From the NCBI GenBank assembly GCA_050251035.1, contig JBFWNN010000029.1:5035-69034 (forward strand): a stretch of 64,000 nt of DNA, written 5' to 3'. A program made the position numbers and the translations under genes. Shown here one piece after another: positions 1-9,389 of this stretch (positions within the stretch are counted from its first letter, which is position 1; each line of letters opens with the position of its first letter). Below the pieces are notes generated by a model. It had not been told where the DNA came from, did no database searches, and saw only the letters and a program-made list of their open reading frames with translations. Source of the DNA: Taklimakanibacter sp050251035. GTDB taxonomy: Bacteria; Pseudomonadota; Alphaproteobacteria; Rhizobiales; Aestuariivirgaceae.

Positions 1-46
1 CATTGAGCCAGTCATGCAGCATGCAGTCAGAAGGAGACTTACCATC

Positions 47-1324
47 ATGAAACGGCATATTTTTGCGCTTGCCGCCGGCACAGCCCTGACGCTGGCCTCG
101 GTCATCTCGATCGCGCGTGGCGAGGATGTGACCGCGGGCGCCGTCCTCAAGCATTATGGCGATGTGGCGGAAGCGATGTACAGCGATGCCGCGGCCGCGG
201 CCTCCGACCTCGGCAAGGCCATCGACGCTCTGATCGCCGATCCGAATGAGAAGACGCTCGCCGCGGCGCGTGTCGCGTGGAAGGAAGCGCGGCCCTGGTA
301 CCAGCAGACCGAAGGCTATCGTTTCGGCAATGCCATCGTCGACGACTGGGAGGGCCGGGTGAATGCCTGGCCGCTCGATGAGGGCCTCATCGACTATACC
401 GACAAGGGCTCCTATGGCGAGACCTCGGACGAGAATCCGCTCTACACCGCCAATGTCGTCGCCAACACGTCGGTCCGCATCGGCAACGACACGGTGGATG
501 CGACCAAGATCGATGCCGAGCTTCTGAAGAAGCTGCAGGAGGCGGGCGGCAACGAAGCCAATGTGGCGATCGGCTATCACGCCATCGAGTTCCTGCTCTG
601 GGGCCAGGACCTGAACGGCACCAAGGCGGGCGCCGGCAACCGTCCGGCGAGCGATTTCGACACCAAGGCGTGCACCAACGGCAATTGCGACCGTCGCGCC
701 GCCTATCTCAAGGCGGCGAGCGACCTCCTGCAATCGGATCTGGCCGAGATGGTCGGCAACTGGAAGGCCGACGGCGCCGCGCGCAAGGAGCTCACGGGCA
801 AGGGCGACGATGGCGGTCTCGCCACCATCCTCACCGGCCTCGGCAGCCTGTCCTATGGCGAGCTCGCGGGCGAGCGCATGAAGCTCGGCCTCATCCTGCA
901 CGATCCCGAGGAGGAGCATGACTGCTTCTCCGACAACACCCACAATTCGCACTATTTCGACGAAGCCGGCATGATCTCGATCTATGACGGCAAGCTCAAG
1001 CGCCGCGACGGCTCGACCCTCGAAGGGCCCGGCATCGCCGCACTCGCCGAGGCCAAGGCGCCGGCCGAGGCCAAGAAGCTGAGCCAGCTGATGAGCGATA
1101 CCGAGAAGAAACTGGGTGCGATCCGCGACCGGGCGGAGAGCGGCAAGGAAGCTTATGACCAGATGATCGGCCAAGGCAATGACGCGGGCAATGCCCTGGT
1201 GCAGTCGGCGATCGACGCCTTGGTGGCGCAGACAAGGGGGATCGAGGCGGTCGTCGCCGCGCTCAACCTCAAGATCACCGTCGAAGGCTCGGACAGCCTC
1301 GACAATCCGTCCGCCGTCCAGTGA
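47..1324 (+). CDS. Imelysin family periplasmic protein (peptidase M75-like)
   Basis: A 425-residue exported protein of the imelysin (M75/EfeO-like) family, which is tied to iron uptake; the biochemical role of most members is unsettled. I chose the ATG at 47 because AAGGAG lies at 31-36 and a clear signal peptide follows (MKRH, hydrophobic stretch, cleavage near ISIARG-ED). The family GxHxxE motif is present as GYHAIE at about residues 176-181, followed by FLLWGQDL. It opens a + strand series continuing to 7468 that contains ferritin, oxidase and haem proteins, which supports a role in periplasmic iron handling. Its usual partner, a DUF1111 di-haem protein, is displaced about 2.8 kb downstream by inserted genes. 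Confidence 0.9.
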   Translation: MKRHIFALAAGTALTLASVISIARGEDVTAGAVLKHYGDVAEAMYSDAAAAASDLGKAIDALIADPNEKTLAAARVAWKEARPWYQQTEGYRFGNAIVDDWEGRVNAWPLDEGLIDYTDKGSYGETSDENPLYTANVVANTSVRIGNDTVDATKIDAELLKKLQEAGGNEANVAIGYHAIEFLLWGQDLNGTKAGAGNRPASDFDTKACTNGNCDRRAAYLKAASDLLQSDLAEMVGNWKADGAARKELTGKGDDGGLATILTGLGSLSYGELAGERMKLGLILHDPEEEHDCFSDNTHNSHYFDEAGMISIYDGKLKRRDGSTLEGPGIAALAEAKAPAEAKKLSQLMSDTEKKLGAIRDRAESGKEAYDQMIGQGNDAGNALVQSAIDALVAQTRGIEAVVAALNLKITVEGSDSLDNPSAVQ

Positions 1325-1332
1325 GGTCGCCC

Positions 1333-1617
1333 ATGCTCCGATACAAGCGCCATGTCCAGTCCTTCACCGACACCCAGATCGCCGAGAAGCTCAAGGTGGC
1401 GGAGACGCTGCGCGAGGAAGGCAAGCGGGTCTATGAGATCGCCCGGGTTCTGGGCGTCACCGACACGACCTACTACAATTGGTTGAAGCGGGCCGAAAAG
1501 CCGGTGCGCGAAGCTGACGAGCTGCGCCGCCTGCGCCGCGAGAACGCCCAGCTGAAGCGCGCGGTGAAGTCGCTGGCGAGTCTCGCCGGAGCCACTTCGG
1601 GAGCGCCCCAGAGTTAA
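1333..1617 (+). CDS. Stand-alone IS3 OrfA-like helix-turn-helix protein
   Basis: A 94-residue protein that reads like the OrfA half of an IS3-type transposase. It has a HTH (roughly residues 14-45, ending VLGVTDTTYYNWLKRA) followed by a leucine-zipper-like stretch rich in L, R and E (about residues 50-80). The ATG at 1333 has TGAGG at 1322-1326; a GTG at 1321 overlapping the imelysin stop is an alternative. No OrfB integrase is found downstream and no terminal inverted repeats were seen. It is therefore either an insertion-sequence remnant or a domesticated DNA-binding protein co-transcribed with imelysin. Assignment to the transposase-8 type HTH is by motif recognition. Confidence 0.6.
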   Translation: MLRYKRHVQSFTDTQIAEKLKVAETLREEGKRVYEIARVLGVTDTTYYNWLKRAEKPVREADELRRLRRENAQLKRAVKSLASLAGATSGAPQS

Positions 1618-1642
1618 GAGTACGATGAGTTCAAGTCAGGCC

Positions 1643-1760
1643 ATAATCCTCACCCTGAGGTGCCTGCCGAAGGCAGGCCTCGAAGGGTGGCAAGCGGCAG
1701 GGTCCTTGTCCCTGGATCATGCTTCGAGGCTCGCTGCGCTCGCACCTCAGCATGAGGGTG
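1643..1760. repeat. Palindromic repeat pair (REP-like), copy 1
   Basis: Two related palindromic units in opposite orientation. The left unit starts CCTCACCCTGAGGTGC and ends GCCTCGAAGGGTG. The right unit is its inverted counterpart, starting CATGCTTCGAGGC and ending CACCTCAGCATGAGG. The centres are short variable palindromes. The same pair recurs at 2553-2665. Such elements are common in Rhizobiales intergenic DNA. Here they occupy most of the gap between the HTH gene and bfd. Confidence 0.8.
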
Positions 1761-1770
1761 GTCGTTTGTC

Positions 1771-2355
1771 ATGATCGTCTGCCAGTGCAATGTCATCACG
1801 TCGCGCCACATCAAGGAGGCCGTCGGCCGTCTGATGGAGCTCGACGAGTTTCGCGTGGTGACGCCGGGCGAGGTTTTCCGCTGCTGCGGCCAGCGCCCGC
1901 AATGCGGCGGCTGCATGCCGCACCTGGCTAAGCATATGGAGGCGGCCGTCCTCGAAATCCGCGGGTCGTCTTGCCAAGGCCACCAATCTGCACCATTCTC
2001 CCGGACCGAAGGGGAAGTTGTTCCTGTCGGGCAGCCTCCCGGGGCCAAGGAGAAGGCGGATGAAGGGTCACAAGAAGGTCATCGAATATCTGAACAAGGG
2101 TCTGAGGAGCGAGCTCACGGCGGTGAGCCAGTACTGGGTGCATTTCCGCCTGCTGGAGGACTGGGGCTTCTCGAAGCTCGCCAAGAAGGAGCGGGAAGAA
2201 TCGATCGAGGAGATGCATCACGCGGACAAGTTCATCGCCCGCATCGTCTTCCTCGAGGGCCATCCCAATTTGCAGACCTTGGATCCCTTGATGATCGGAC
2301 AGAACATCAAGGAAGTCCTGGAGTGCGACCTGAAGGCCGAATACGGCGCCCGTGA
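1771..2355 (+). CDS. bfd: Bacterioferritin-associated ferredoxin (Bfd-like, [2Fe-2S]), 3' end uncertain
   Basis: The first ~65 residues are a typical Bfd: MIVCQCN at the start gives the Cys-x-Cys pair (C4, C6), and CGQRPQCGGC around residues 39-48 gives the second pair with CxxC. Bfd passes electrons to bacterioferritin to release stored iron as Fe(II), and bfr follows directly. The frame has no stop until 2355, so on paper the protein is 194 residues and overlaps bfr by 296 bases. Residues beyond about 66 show no family character and look like the shadow of bfr. The alternative frame has a TGA at 2061-2063, overlapping the bfr ATG as ATGA. A frameshift between about 1966 and 2060, real or a sequence error, is therefore likely. 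Confidence 0.7.
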   Translation: MIVCQCNVITSRHIKEAVGRLMELDEFRVVTPGEVFRCCGQRPQCGGCMPHLAKHMEAAVLEIRGSSCQGHQSAPFSRTEGEVVPVGQPPGAKEKADEGSQEGHRISEQGSEERAHGGEPVLGAFPPAGGLGLLEARQEGAGRIDRGDASRGQVHRPHRLPRGPSQFADLGSLDDRTEHQGSPGVRPEGRIRRP

Positions 2356-2545
2356 CCTCTATAAGGAGGCCTACAAGGTCTGCCACGAGGTCGGCGATTT
2401 CGTTTCCATGGAGCTCTTCAAGGAGCTTCTCGCGGATGAAGAAGGCCATATCGATTTCATCGAAAGCGAGCTCAGCCTGCTCGAGAAGATCGGTCTCGAG
2501 AATTACGGCCAGCTGCAGGCCGATTCGAGCGACAAGAAGGAATAG
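2060..2545 (+). CDS. bfr: Bacterioferritin
   Basis: A 161-residue iron-storage protein forming 24-mers with ferroxidase centres and haem. The start at 2060 is preceded by AAGGAGAAGG. All ferroxidase ligands are in the expected places: E18, E51, H54, E94, E127 and H130. The haem-ligating methionine M52 is present (EEMHHAD), so this is a true bacterioferritin and not a plain ferritin or Dps. It follows bfd and is bracketed by two copies of a REP-like repeat. In context it stores iron oxidised or imported by the surrounding imelysin, multicopper oxidase and di-haem proteins. Confidence 0.95.
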   Translation: MKGHKKVIEYLNKGLRSELTAVSQYWVHFRLLEDWGFSKLAKKEREESIEEMHHADKFIARIVFLEGHPNLQTLDPLMIGQNIKEVLECDLKAEYGARDLYKEAYKVCHEVGDFVSMELFKELLADEEGHIDFIESELSLLEKIGLENYGQLQADSSDKKE

Positions 2546-2552
2546 AGGCTAT

Positions 2553-2665
2553 AATCCTCACCCTGAGGTGCGAGCGCAGCGAGCCTCGAAGGGTGTGTTG
2601 CAGCACATTCGCCTTATCCTGATGGATGCTTCGAGGGCCGCTTCGCGGCCACCTCAGCATGAGGA
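2553..2665. repeat. Palindromic repeat pair (REP-like), copy 2
   Basis: A second copy of the element at 1643-1760: the left unit begins CCTCACCCTGAGGTGC, and the right unit begins CTTCGAGGG and ends CACCTCAGCATGAGG. The centres differ (GAGCGCAGCGA and GCCGCTTCGCGGC). It fills the gap between bfr and the multicopper oxidase. Confidence 0.8.
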
Positions 2666-2686
2666 TATGGGAAGAGCGGCTATCCC

Positions 2687-4141
2687 ATGCTGACGCGCCG
2701 GGCCGCCATCGCCGCCTTGGGCACAGGGCTTGCCGCGCCCGCCCTCCTTTCGCTGCCGCGCCGGCCGGTGGCGAAAGCCCTGCTCGCGCAGAGGCCGCTT
2801 GCCGCGACATCGGCGCTGCACGAGATCACGCTCGCGGCCAAGGCGCGGCGTCATCGGCTTCTCGGCAACGACGGTCCGCAGAGCATGCTGTGGACCTATG
2901 GCGATGAGCTCTTTCCCGTTCTGCGCCTGAAGCGGGGCGACCGCTTGCGCGCCACGCTGAAGAACAGCCTCGCCGAGCACACCTCCATCCACTGGCACGG
3001 CGTGCGCGTGCCCAACGAGATGGACGGCGTGCAATATGTGACCCAGAAGCCGGTCGAGCCAAGCGACAGCTTCGTCTACGACTTCACCCTTCCCGACACC
3101 GGCACCTTCTTCTTTCATCCGCACTGCAACGAGACAGGCCAGGTCGGCCATGGGCTCGTGGGTGTGCTGATCGTCGAAGGCGACGAGAGCCAGCCCTTCG
3201 ATGACGAGGCGGTGATCATCGCCAAGGACTGGCGCCTCGCCGAGGACGGGTCGTTCCTGCCCTTCTCGACCGACGGCGGCGCGGCGCGCGCCGGCACCTT
3301 CGGCACGGTACGCACCGTCAATGGGACGCGACACTTCACCCGCAAGGTCCCGGCCGGGGCGGATGTGCGCTTGCGCATTCTCAATCTCGATTCCACCCGC
3401 ATGATGGATGTGGGCGTCGAGGGCGCCGAGGCGCGGATCATCGCCATCGACGGCAATCCGGTCGAGGCCATGCCGCTCGACAGCTGGCGCCTGGGCGCCG
3501 CCTCGCGCCTCGATCTCGTCCTGCGCACGCCCAAGGCCGGCGGCAAGGTCCTGCTGCGCGACTATTTTCCGGCCGAGATCTTCGATCTCGCCGAGCTCGT
3601 AGCCGAAGGTTCCGACCGGCGGCAGGAACCCTTCGATCCCGCCCCGCTTTACGCGCCCTGGGTTCCCGAGCCCGATCTCGCCGCTGCCGAGGCGCAGGCT
3701 TATGTCTTCGGCGCGGCGTCCGAGGCGATCGCGAGCTTCATCGACACGCTCGACCCGAATGATCCGCTGGCGAAGGTCATTCTGGATGATTTGTGCACCG
3801 CCAGTCGTACATTCTGGGCGATCAACAAGCGGTCCTGGCCCAATGACGGACATCGGAACCTGCCGCCGCCTTTGGCGCGGCTCACGCCGGGCAAGAGCTA
3901 TCGTTTCATGCTGCAGAATGCGACCCCGCATCCGCATCCGATCCACTTGCATGGCCACACCTTCAAGGTGCTCGGCTCCTCGAAGCGCGCGCTCCCCGTC
4001 CATTATGCCGACACAGTTCTGGTTCTCCCTAAGGAACGCATCGAGATCGCCTTCGTTGCGGCGCCCGGGAAATGGATGTTCCACTGTCATATATTGGAGC
4101 ATCTGGAGACCGGCATGATGGGATATTTCGCCAATACATGA
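2687..4141 (+). CDS. Multicopper oxidase, Tat-exported
   Basis: A 484-residue three-cupredoxin-domain oxidase. The N-terminus has a twin-arginine-like leader (LTRRAAIAALG plus a hydrophobic stretch), suggesting folded export to the periplasm. All four copper-binding blocks are visible: HWHG near residue 104, HPHC near 145, HPIHLHGH near 420, and HCHILEHLETGM at the C-terminus (T1 and T2/T3 ligands, M as likely axial ligand). The family couples oxidation of Cu(I), Fe(II) or phenols to four-electron reduction of O2. Between bfr and di-haem/imelysin genes a ferroxidase role is the best inference. The last codons overlap the next gene by 4 bases (ATGA), indicating translational coupling. Confidence 0.9.
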   Translation: MLTRRAAIAALGTGLAAPALLSLPRRPVAKALLAQRPLAATSALHEITLAAKARRHRLLGNDGPQSMLWTYGDELFPVLRLKRGDRLRATLKNSLAEHTSIHWHGVRVPNEMDGVQYVTQKPVEPSDSFVYDFTLPDTGTFFFHPHCNETGQVGHGLVGVLIVEGDESQPFDDEAVIIAKDWRLAEDGSFLPFSTDGGAARAGTFGTVRTVNGTRHFTRKVPAGADVRLRILNLDSTRMMDVGVEGAEARIIAIDGNPVEAMPLDSWRLGAASRLDLVLRTPKAGGKVLLRDYFPAEIFDLAELVAEGSDRRQEPFDPAPLYAPWVPEPDLAAAEAQAYVFGAASEAIASFIDTLDPNDPLAKVILDDLCTASRTFWAINKRSWPNDGHRNLPPPLARLTPGKSYRFMLQNATPHPHPIHLHGHTFKVLGSSKRALPVHYADTVLVLPKERIEIAFVAAPGKWMFHCHILEHLETGMMGYFANT

Positions 4142-5343
4142 CGGCGCTTCGAACGATTCTGCTTGTGCTGTCCGGCCTGTTGGCGCCCATCGCGTCGGCG
4201 GAGGAGCTCGATTCGGCCGTCGGCAAGGCGCTGTTCGACCGCAAATGGGTGCAGGCGCCGGCCTCGACCAACGCCGCCGACGGGCTGGGGCCGCTGTTCA
4301 ATGCGCAAGCCTGCGCCACCTGCCACAAGAACGGCAATGGCGCCCGCTTCTCGATGATCGATGGCGTCCTCGGTGTCGCGGGCTTCGTGGTGCGCCTCGG
4401 CGACGCGCATGGCGGCGCCGATCCGGCTCTCGGCCGCCAGCTCCAGGAGCACGCCATTCCGGGCCTCATGCCGGAAGCGCGCATCACGCCCTATCTCGCG
4501 CCCGGCCCCGACGGACTGACCCGGATGCTGGCGAAGATCAGCTTCACGCAGGTTTCGCCCGCGGCGGGAGTAGAACAGGAATTCCGCGTGGCGCCGTCGC
4601 TCCTGGGACGCGGCCTGATCGCCCGCGTGGCGCAGAGCGAGGTCGTCTCGCGGGCCGACCCGGATGACCGGGACGGTGACGGCATATCGGGCCGTGTCAG
4701 GATCATCAAGACGGCGGAAGGCTCGCGCATCGGCCGTTTCGGTCTCAAGGCGACGGCGGCGAGCCTTGCCGATCAGACGGCGGACGCGGCCATGCTCGAC
4801 ATGGGCCTGTCCTCGCCACTGCGGCCTGAGCCCTATGGCGATTGCACCGCGGATCAGACCCAATGCCGCGCCAATGCAACCGGACGCAGTTCCGATCTTG
4901 ACGGAGAGGAAATTTCGCGAGCGATGGTCGAGATGGTGGCGGACTATGTCGCCGCCTTGCGGCCGAAGCCGGTTCCGGCGGATCCGGAAGGCGAGCGCCT
5001 CCTCAGGGATACAGGTTGCGTCTCCTGCCACGTGCCGAACCTCGCGGCGGAGGCAGGCGCGCCATTACCGGTCTTCACCGATCTCCTCCTGCATGATATG
5101 GGCAATCAGCTGGCCGGCGCTTTTCCCGATGATTTCGCCACGGCGAATGAATGGCGCACCGCCCCGCTGATCGATCTGGCTGCGCAGAAGGGCAAGCGAC
5201 GGTTCCTTCATGATGGGCGCGCGGCGACGCTGGACGAAGCCATAAGATGGCATGGTGGTGAAGCTGTGAAGGCGAAGGAACGCTATCTCGAATTGCCAGC
5301 CGCGGCGAAGGCCCGGCTCATCGACTATCTGGGGTCGCTCTAG
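4138..5343 (+). CDS. Di-haem oxidoreductase-like protein (DUF1111), c-type cytochrome
   Basis: A 401-residue exported protein with a signal peptide (LRTILLVLSGLLAPIASA-EE) and two CxxCH haem c sites: CATCH at residues 59-63 and CVSCH at residues 294-298. This is the DUF1111 family, a relative of MauG/cytochrome c peroxidase-type proteins commonly found beside imelysins. The ATG at 4138 overlaps the oxidase stop. The open frame extends upstream, but that part reads as out-of-frame oxidase sequence. Likely role: periplasmic electron transfer or peroxidase chemistry linked to iron redox state. The exact reaction is unknown. Confidence 0.88.
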   Translation: MTALRTILLVLSGLLAPIASAEELDSAVGKALFDRKWVQAPASTNAADGLGPLFNAQACATCHKNGNGARFSMIDGVLGVAGFVVRLGDAHGGADPALGRQLQEHAIPGLMPEARITPYLAPGPDGLTRMLAKISFTQVSPAAGVEQEFRVAPSLLGRGLIARVAQSEVVSRADPDDRDGDGISGRVRIIKTAEGSRIGRFGLKATAASLADQTADAAMLDMGLSSPLRPEPYGDCTADQTQCRANATGRSSDLDGEEISRAMVEMVADYVAALRPKPVPADPEGERLLRDTGCVSCHVPNLAAEAGAPLPVFTDLLLHDMGNQLAGAFPDDFATANEWRTAPLIDLAAQKGKRRFLHDGRAATLDEAIRWHGGEAVKAKERYLELPAAAKARLIDYLGSL

Positions 5344-6363
5344 ATGCGCGGCGCCCGCAGGCTGGCTTTCTGTCTCGTCATGCTGGCCATGACGGTGCCG
5401 GGGCGCGCCGCGGACGATACGCTGAACCGGCTCGTCGAGCGCTTCATCATTCCGCATTATCAGGCTCTGTCCCTGACCGCCGACGCGCAGGAGAAGGCCT
5501 GGGCGGAATTCTGCGCCAAACCCGACGAGATGGGCTTCCGGGTCCTGCAGCGGGCCTATCTCGCCACCGCCGACTCCTGGTCGCAGATCGAGTTCCTGCG
5601 CTATGGTCCGATCGGCGACGAGTTCCGCGCCGAGCGTCTGTCCTATTGGCCGGAGCGCAAGAACGCGACGGCGAAAGCGCTGACGCCGTTGCTCGAGAAG
5701 GAAGGGATCGCGGATCTGACGCCAGAGCTCTTCGTCAAGAACAGCGTGGCCGTGCAAGGGCTGCCGGCGCTCGAGCGCCTGCTCTTCGACGACCGGGCGC
5801 AAATGGAGATGCTGAACGGCTTGCGCAAGGAGCGGCGCTGCGTCGTGGGCCAGGCCATTGCCTGGAACATCGTGATGATCGCCCACGACGTGCGGCTCGG
5901 CTGGACCAACGACGTGGTCGAGGCGATCGCCAATCCGGAGACGGCCAAGGAGGCGACTTCGCGCATCGCCACGGATTTCCTCAGCGGTTTCGCCTTCATG
6001 CGGGACACGAAACTGCGTCCGATGCTCGGCAAGGACGCAGCGGCGGCGCGCCCGGCGCTCGCCGAAGGCTGGCGCAGCAAGCGCTCGAAGCGCGCTCTGA
6101 CCCTCAATCTGGAGACCGCCCTCGACGTCACCAAGCTCATCATGGCGGGCAAGGACGGCGACACGCCGGCGACCATAGCCACCGCCTTGGACTTCGCCGA
6201 AGCGCTGCCCGAGGATTTCGGCGCGGCGCTGAGCGACGTCAAGCAGCGTCAGCAATTCTATCTGCTGCTCGATGCGCTGGCGGCGGCGCGCGACAAGGCG
6301 CATGACGAAATTCCGGCGTTGCTCGGCATAACGGTGGGGTTCAACAGCCAGGATGGTGATTGA
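5344..6363 (+). CDS. Second imelysin-like protein
   Basis: A 339-residue exported protein with signal peptide (RRLAFCLVMLAMTVPGRAA-DD). It starts directly after the TAG of the DUF1111 gene with no intergenic base. It resembles the smaller imelysin-family member that follows DUF1111 genes (HYQALS near the start, SWSQIEFLRYGPIGDEFR around residue 79, and LPALERLLFDD near residue 140, where a GxHxxE-like segment would be). The HxxE is not intact in that segment, so metal binding may differ from the first imelysin. It is clearly part of one transcription unit with its neighbours. Confidence 0.82.
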   Translation: MRGARRLAFCLVMLAMTVPGRAADDTLNRLVERFIIPHYQALSLTADAQEKAWAEFCAKPDEMGFRVLQRAYLATADSWSQIEFLRYGPIGDEFRAERLSYWPERKNATAKALTPLLEKEGIADLTPELFVKNSVAVQGLPALERLLFDDRAQMEMLNGLRKERRCVVGQAIAWNIVMIAHDVRLGWTNDVVEAIANPETAKEATSRIATDFLSGFAFMRDTKLRPMLGKDAAAARPALAEGWRSKRSKRALTLNLETALDVTKLIMAGKDGDTPATIATALDFAEALPEDFGAALSDVKQRQQFYLLLDALAAARDKAHDEIPALLGITVGFNSQDGD

Positions 6364-7468
6364 CCGCCGTCACATCCTGCACGGTCTCGCGGCCGCCGTG
6401 GCTGCGGGGCTGATGCCGCGCCAAGCCAAAGCCAAAGCGCCGGCGCTCTATATGTCCTGCCGCATGGATGTCGAGGGCAAAGCCTCGGCGGCGCTGTTTT
6501 CGATGGACGGCCAGGAGCTGTTCTCGACCGTCCTGCCCGCGCGCGGCCATGATGCGACGGCGCGCCCCGCCACCTCCGAGATCGTGGTCTTCGCCAGACG
6601 GCCCGGCAACTGGTTCATCGTCGTCGATGCCGGCAAGGGGCGCCTCGTCGCCACGGTCCTGTCGATCAAGGACCGGCATTTCTACGGCCATGGCGTGTTC
6701 ACGCCGGACGGCCGGCTGCTCTATGCGACCGAGAACGATACGATGAGCGGCAATGGCCTGCTTGGCATCTATGATGCGAGCGACGGCTACCGGCGCATCG
6801 GCGAGATCGCCTCGCGCGGCATCGGCCCGCATGACATCGCCTTCCTGCCCGACGGCAAGACGCTGGTCGTCGCCAATGGCGGCTTGCGTACCTCGCCCGA
6901 GACGGGGCGCGAGGTCCTGAACAAGGACGACATGAAGCCCAATATTGCGCTGATCGACTGGCGGCACGACCAGACCCTTGCCGTCTTCGAGCTCGACCCG
7001 CAGTTCCGCGCCTTGTCCATTCGCCACATGGCCGTCGCGCGCGACCGCACGGTCACCTTCGGCTGCCAGCATCAGGGCGATCCCAATGACCTGCCGCCGC
7101 TCGTCGGCTCGGTGAGCGCGTCGGGCAAGGTCGTCTTGTTCGACATGCCGGAGGTCGAGCTCCTGGGCATGGCCAACTATGTCGGCTCCATGGCGCTCGA
7201 CCGCTCGGAGGAGATCGTCGCGGCGACCAGCCCGCAAGGCGGCAGTGTCGCTTTGTGGAACCGGCTGAGCGGCGAATTCCTGACGCGCGAGCGCATGAGC
7301 GACGTGTGCGGGGTCGCGGCCTTGCCGGAAGGCCATGATTTCCTTCTAACCTCAGGCAATGACGGGGTGCGCCGGCTCACCGAAGGCGCCGAAACGCTGC
7401 CGCGCATTGCGAGCGACCGCCTGCAGCGCTGGATCTGGGACAATCATCTGCTGCCGGTGGATGTGTAG
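6353..7468 (+). CDS. DUF1513 family beta-propeller-like protein, Tat signal
   Basis: A 371-residue exported protein matching the DUF1513 family that closes imelysin/DUF1111 clusters. The leader has DRRHILHGLAAAVAAG, a twin-arginine-type signal. The rest consists of repeated strand-rich blocks with phrases such as GHGVFTPDGRLLYATEND and GPHDIAFLPDGKTLVVANGG, typical of a WD/YVTN-like propeller. It overlaps the previous stop by 11 bases. Function is unknown; conserved linkage implies a role in the same periplasmic iron process. A short gap follows, then the convergent cys operon. Confidence 0.85.
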   Translation: MVIDRRHILHGLAAAVAAGLMPRQAKAKAPALYMSCRMDVEGKASAALFSMDGQELFSTVLPARGHDATARPATSEIVVFARRPGNWFIVVDAGKGRLVATVLSIKDRHFYGHGVFTPDGRLLYATENDTMSGNGLLGIYDASDGYRRIGEIASRGIGPHDIAFLPDGKTLVVANGGLRTSPETGREVLNKDDMKPNIALIDWRHDQTLAVFELDPQFRALSIRHMAVARDRTVTFGCQHQGDPNDLPPLVGSVSASGKVVLFDMPEVELLGMANYVGSMALDRSEEIVAATSPQGGSVALWNRLSGEFLTRERMSDVCGVAALPEGHDFLLTSGNDGVRRLTEGAETLPRIASDRLQRWIWDNHLLPVDV

Positions 7469-7492
7469 GAATTTCAGCTGACGCCTGTGTTC

Positions 7493-7510
7493 CAGGCCCG
7501 GCCATGACGA
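7493..7510. repeat. Half copy of the CATGGCCGGG palindromic repeat
   Basis: CAGGCCCGGCCATGACGA matches one arm and flank of the palindromes at 22875-22897, 23225-23247 and 39823-39845. The other arm is missing. It lies between the convergent DUF1513 and cysA genes. Confidence 0.55.
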
Positions 7511-7539
7511 ATAATGAGATCATGGTGTGAGAGGCCAGA

Positions 7540-8576
<1,037 letters not shown>

Positions 8577-8580
<4 letters not shown>

Positions 8581-9386
8581 ATGTGGGCCTTTTTCCACTC
8601 CAGCAGGCTCTGCGCGGTGAGCGTCACGAAGGCGAGAAGCGCCAGAAGCGAAGCGACGGCAAAGGCGGCGGTGAAGTTGTATTCGTTGTAGAGGATCTCG
8701 ACATGGAGCGGCATGGTGTTGGTCTTGCCGCGGATATGGCCCGAGACGACCGAGACGGCGCCGAACTCGCCCATGGCGCGGGCGTTGCAGAGCAGGACGC
8801 CGTAGAGCAGGCCCCATTTGATGTTGGGCAAGGTCACGCGCCAGAAGGTCTGGAAGCCCGAGGCGCCGAGCGACACCGCCGCTTCCTCGTCTTCGGTGCC
8901 CTGTTCCTGCATGAGGGGAATGAGTTCGCGCGCCACGAACGGGAAGGTCACGAACATGGTGGCGAGCACGATGCCGGGGAGCGCGAAGATCACCTTGAGG
9001 CCGGTCCCCTGCAGCGCCGGGCCGAGCCAGCCCTGGAGCCCGAACAGGAGCACGAAGACGAGGCCGGCGATGACCGGCGAAACCGAAAAGGGCAGGTCGA
9101 TGAGCGTCAGGAGGAAGCTCTTACCCCTGAATTCATATTTGGCGATCGCCCAGGCCGCCATCACGCCGAAGACGAGGTTGATGCCGACCGAGATCAGGGC
9201 GGTGAGCAGAGTGAGCCTGATCGCCGAGATCGTCGCTCTGTCGGCGAGCGCCAGGACATATTCGTCCCAGCCCTTGGCGAAGGCTTGCGCGAAGACGGTG
9301 ATCAGAGGCAGGCCGATGAGCATCGCCATGACCAGGAAGGCGAGCGCGATCAGGGCGATCCTGACGGGAAGCGGATCTCGGTTCAT
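8577..9386 (-). CDS. cysW: Sulfate ABC transporter permease CysW
   Basis: A 269-residue inner-membrane permease with about six transmembrane segments. The EAA loop is visible as EEEAAVSLGASGFQTFWRVTLP around residues 165-186, which docks to CysA. Phrases such as NTMPLHVEILYNEYNFTAAFAVASLLALLA at the C-terminus are typical of CysW. It starts at 9386, 3 bases after cysT ends, and overlaps cysA by 4 bases. Confidence 0.93.
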
Positions 9387-9389
9387 GGC

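Noticed and set aside
1333..1617. Complete IS3 insertion sequence
   Set aside because: Only an OrfA-like frame is present, without OrfB, terminal inverted repeats or target duplication.
1643..2665. CRISPR-like array
   Set aside because: Only two repeat pairs, unequal spacing, genes between them, and no cas genes; these are REP-like palindromes.
2654..4102. A 482-codon - strand frame opposite the multicopper oxidase
   Set aside because: It is a shadow of a clear multicopper oxidase with all copper motifs. The same applies to long antisense frames at 15664-17244, 29130-30881 and 40836-42869.
8581..8817. N-terminal extension of CysA (and similar extensions of the DppB at 17291, DppC at 32775, ChoV at 52979)
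   Set aside because: The extra residues are the upstream gene out of frame. Family N-termini and ATGA/GTGA overlaps fix the shorter starts.
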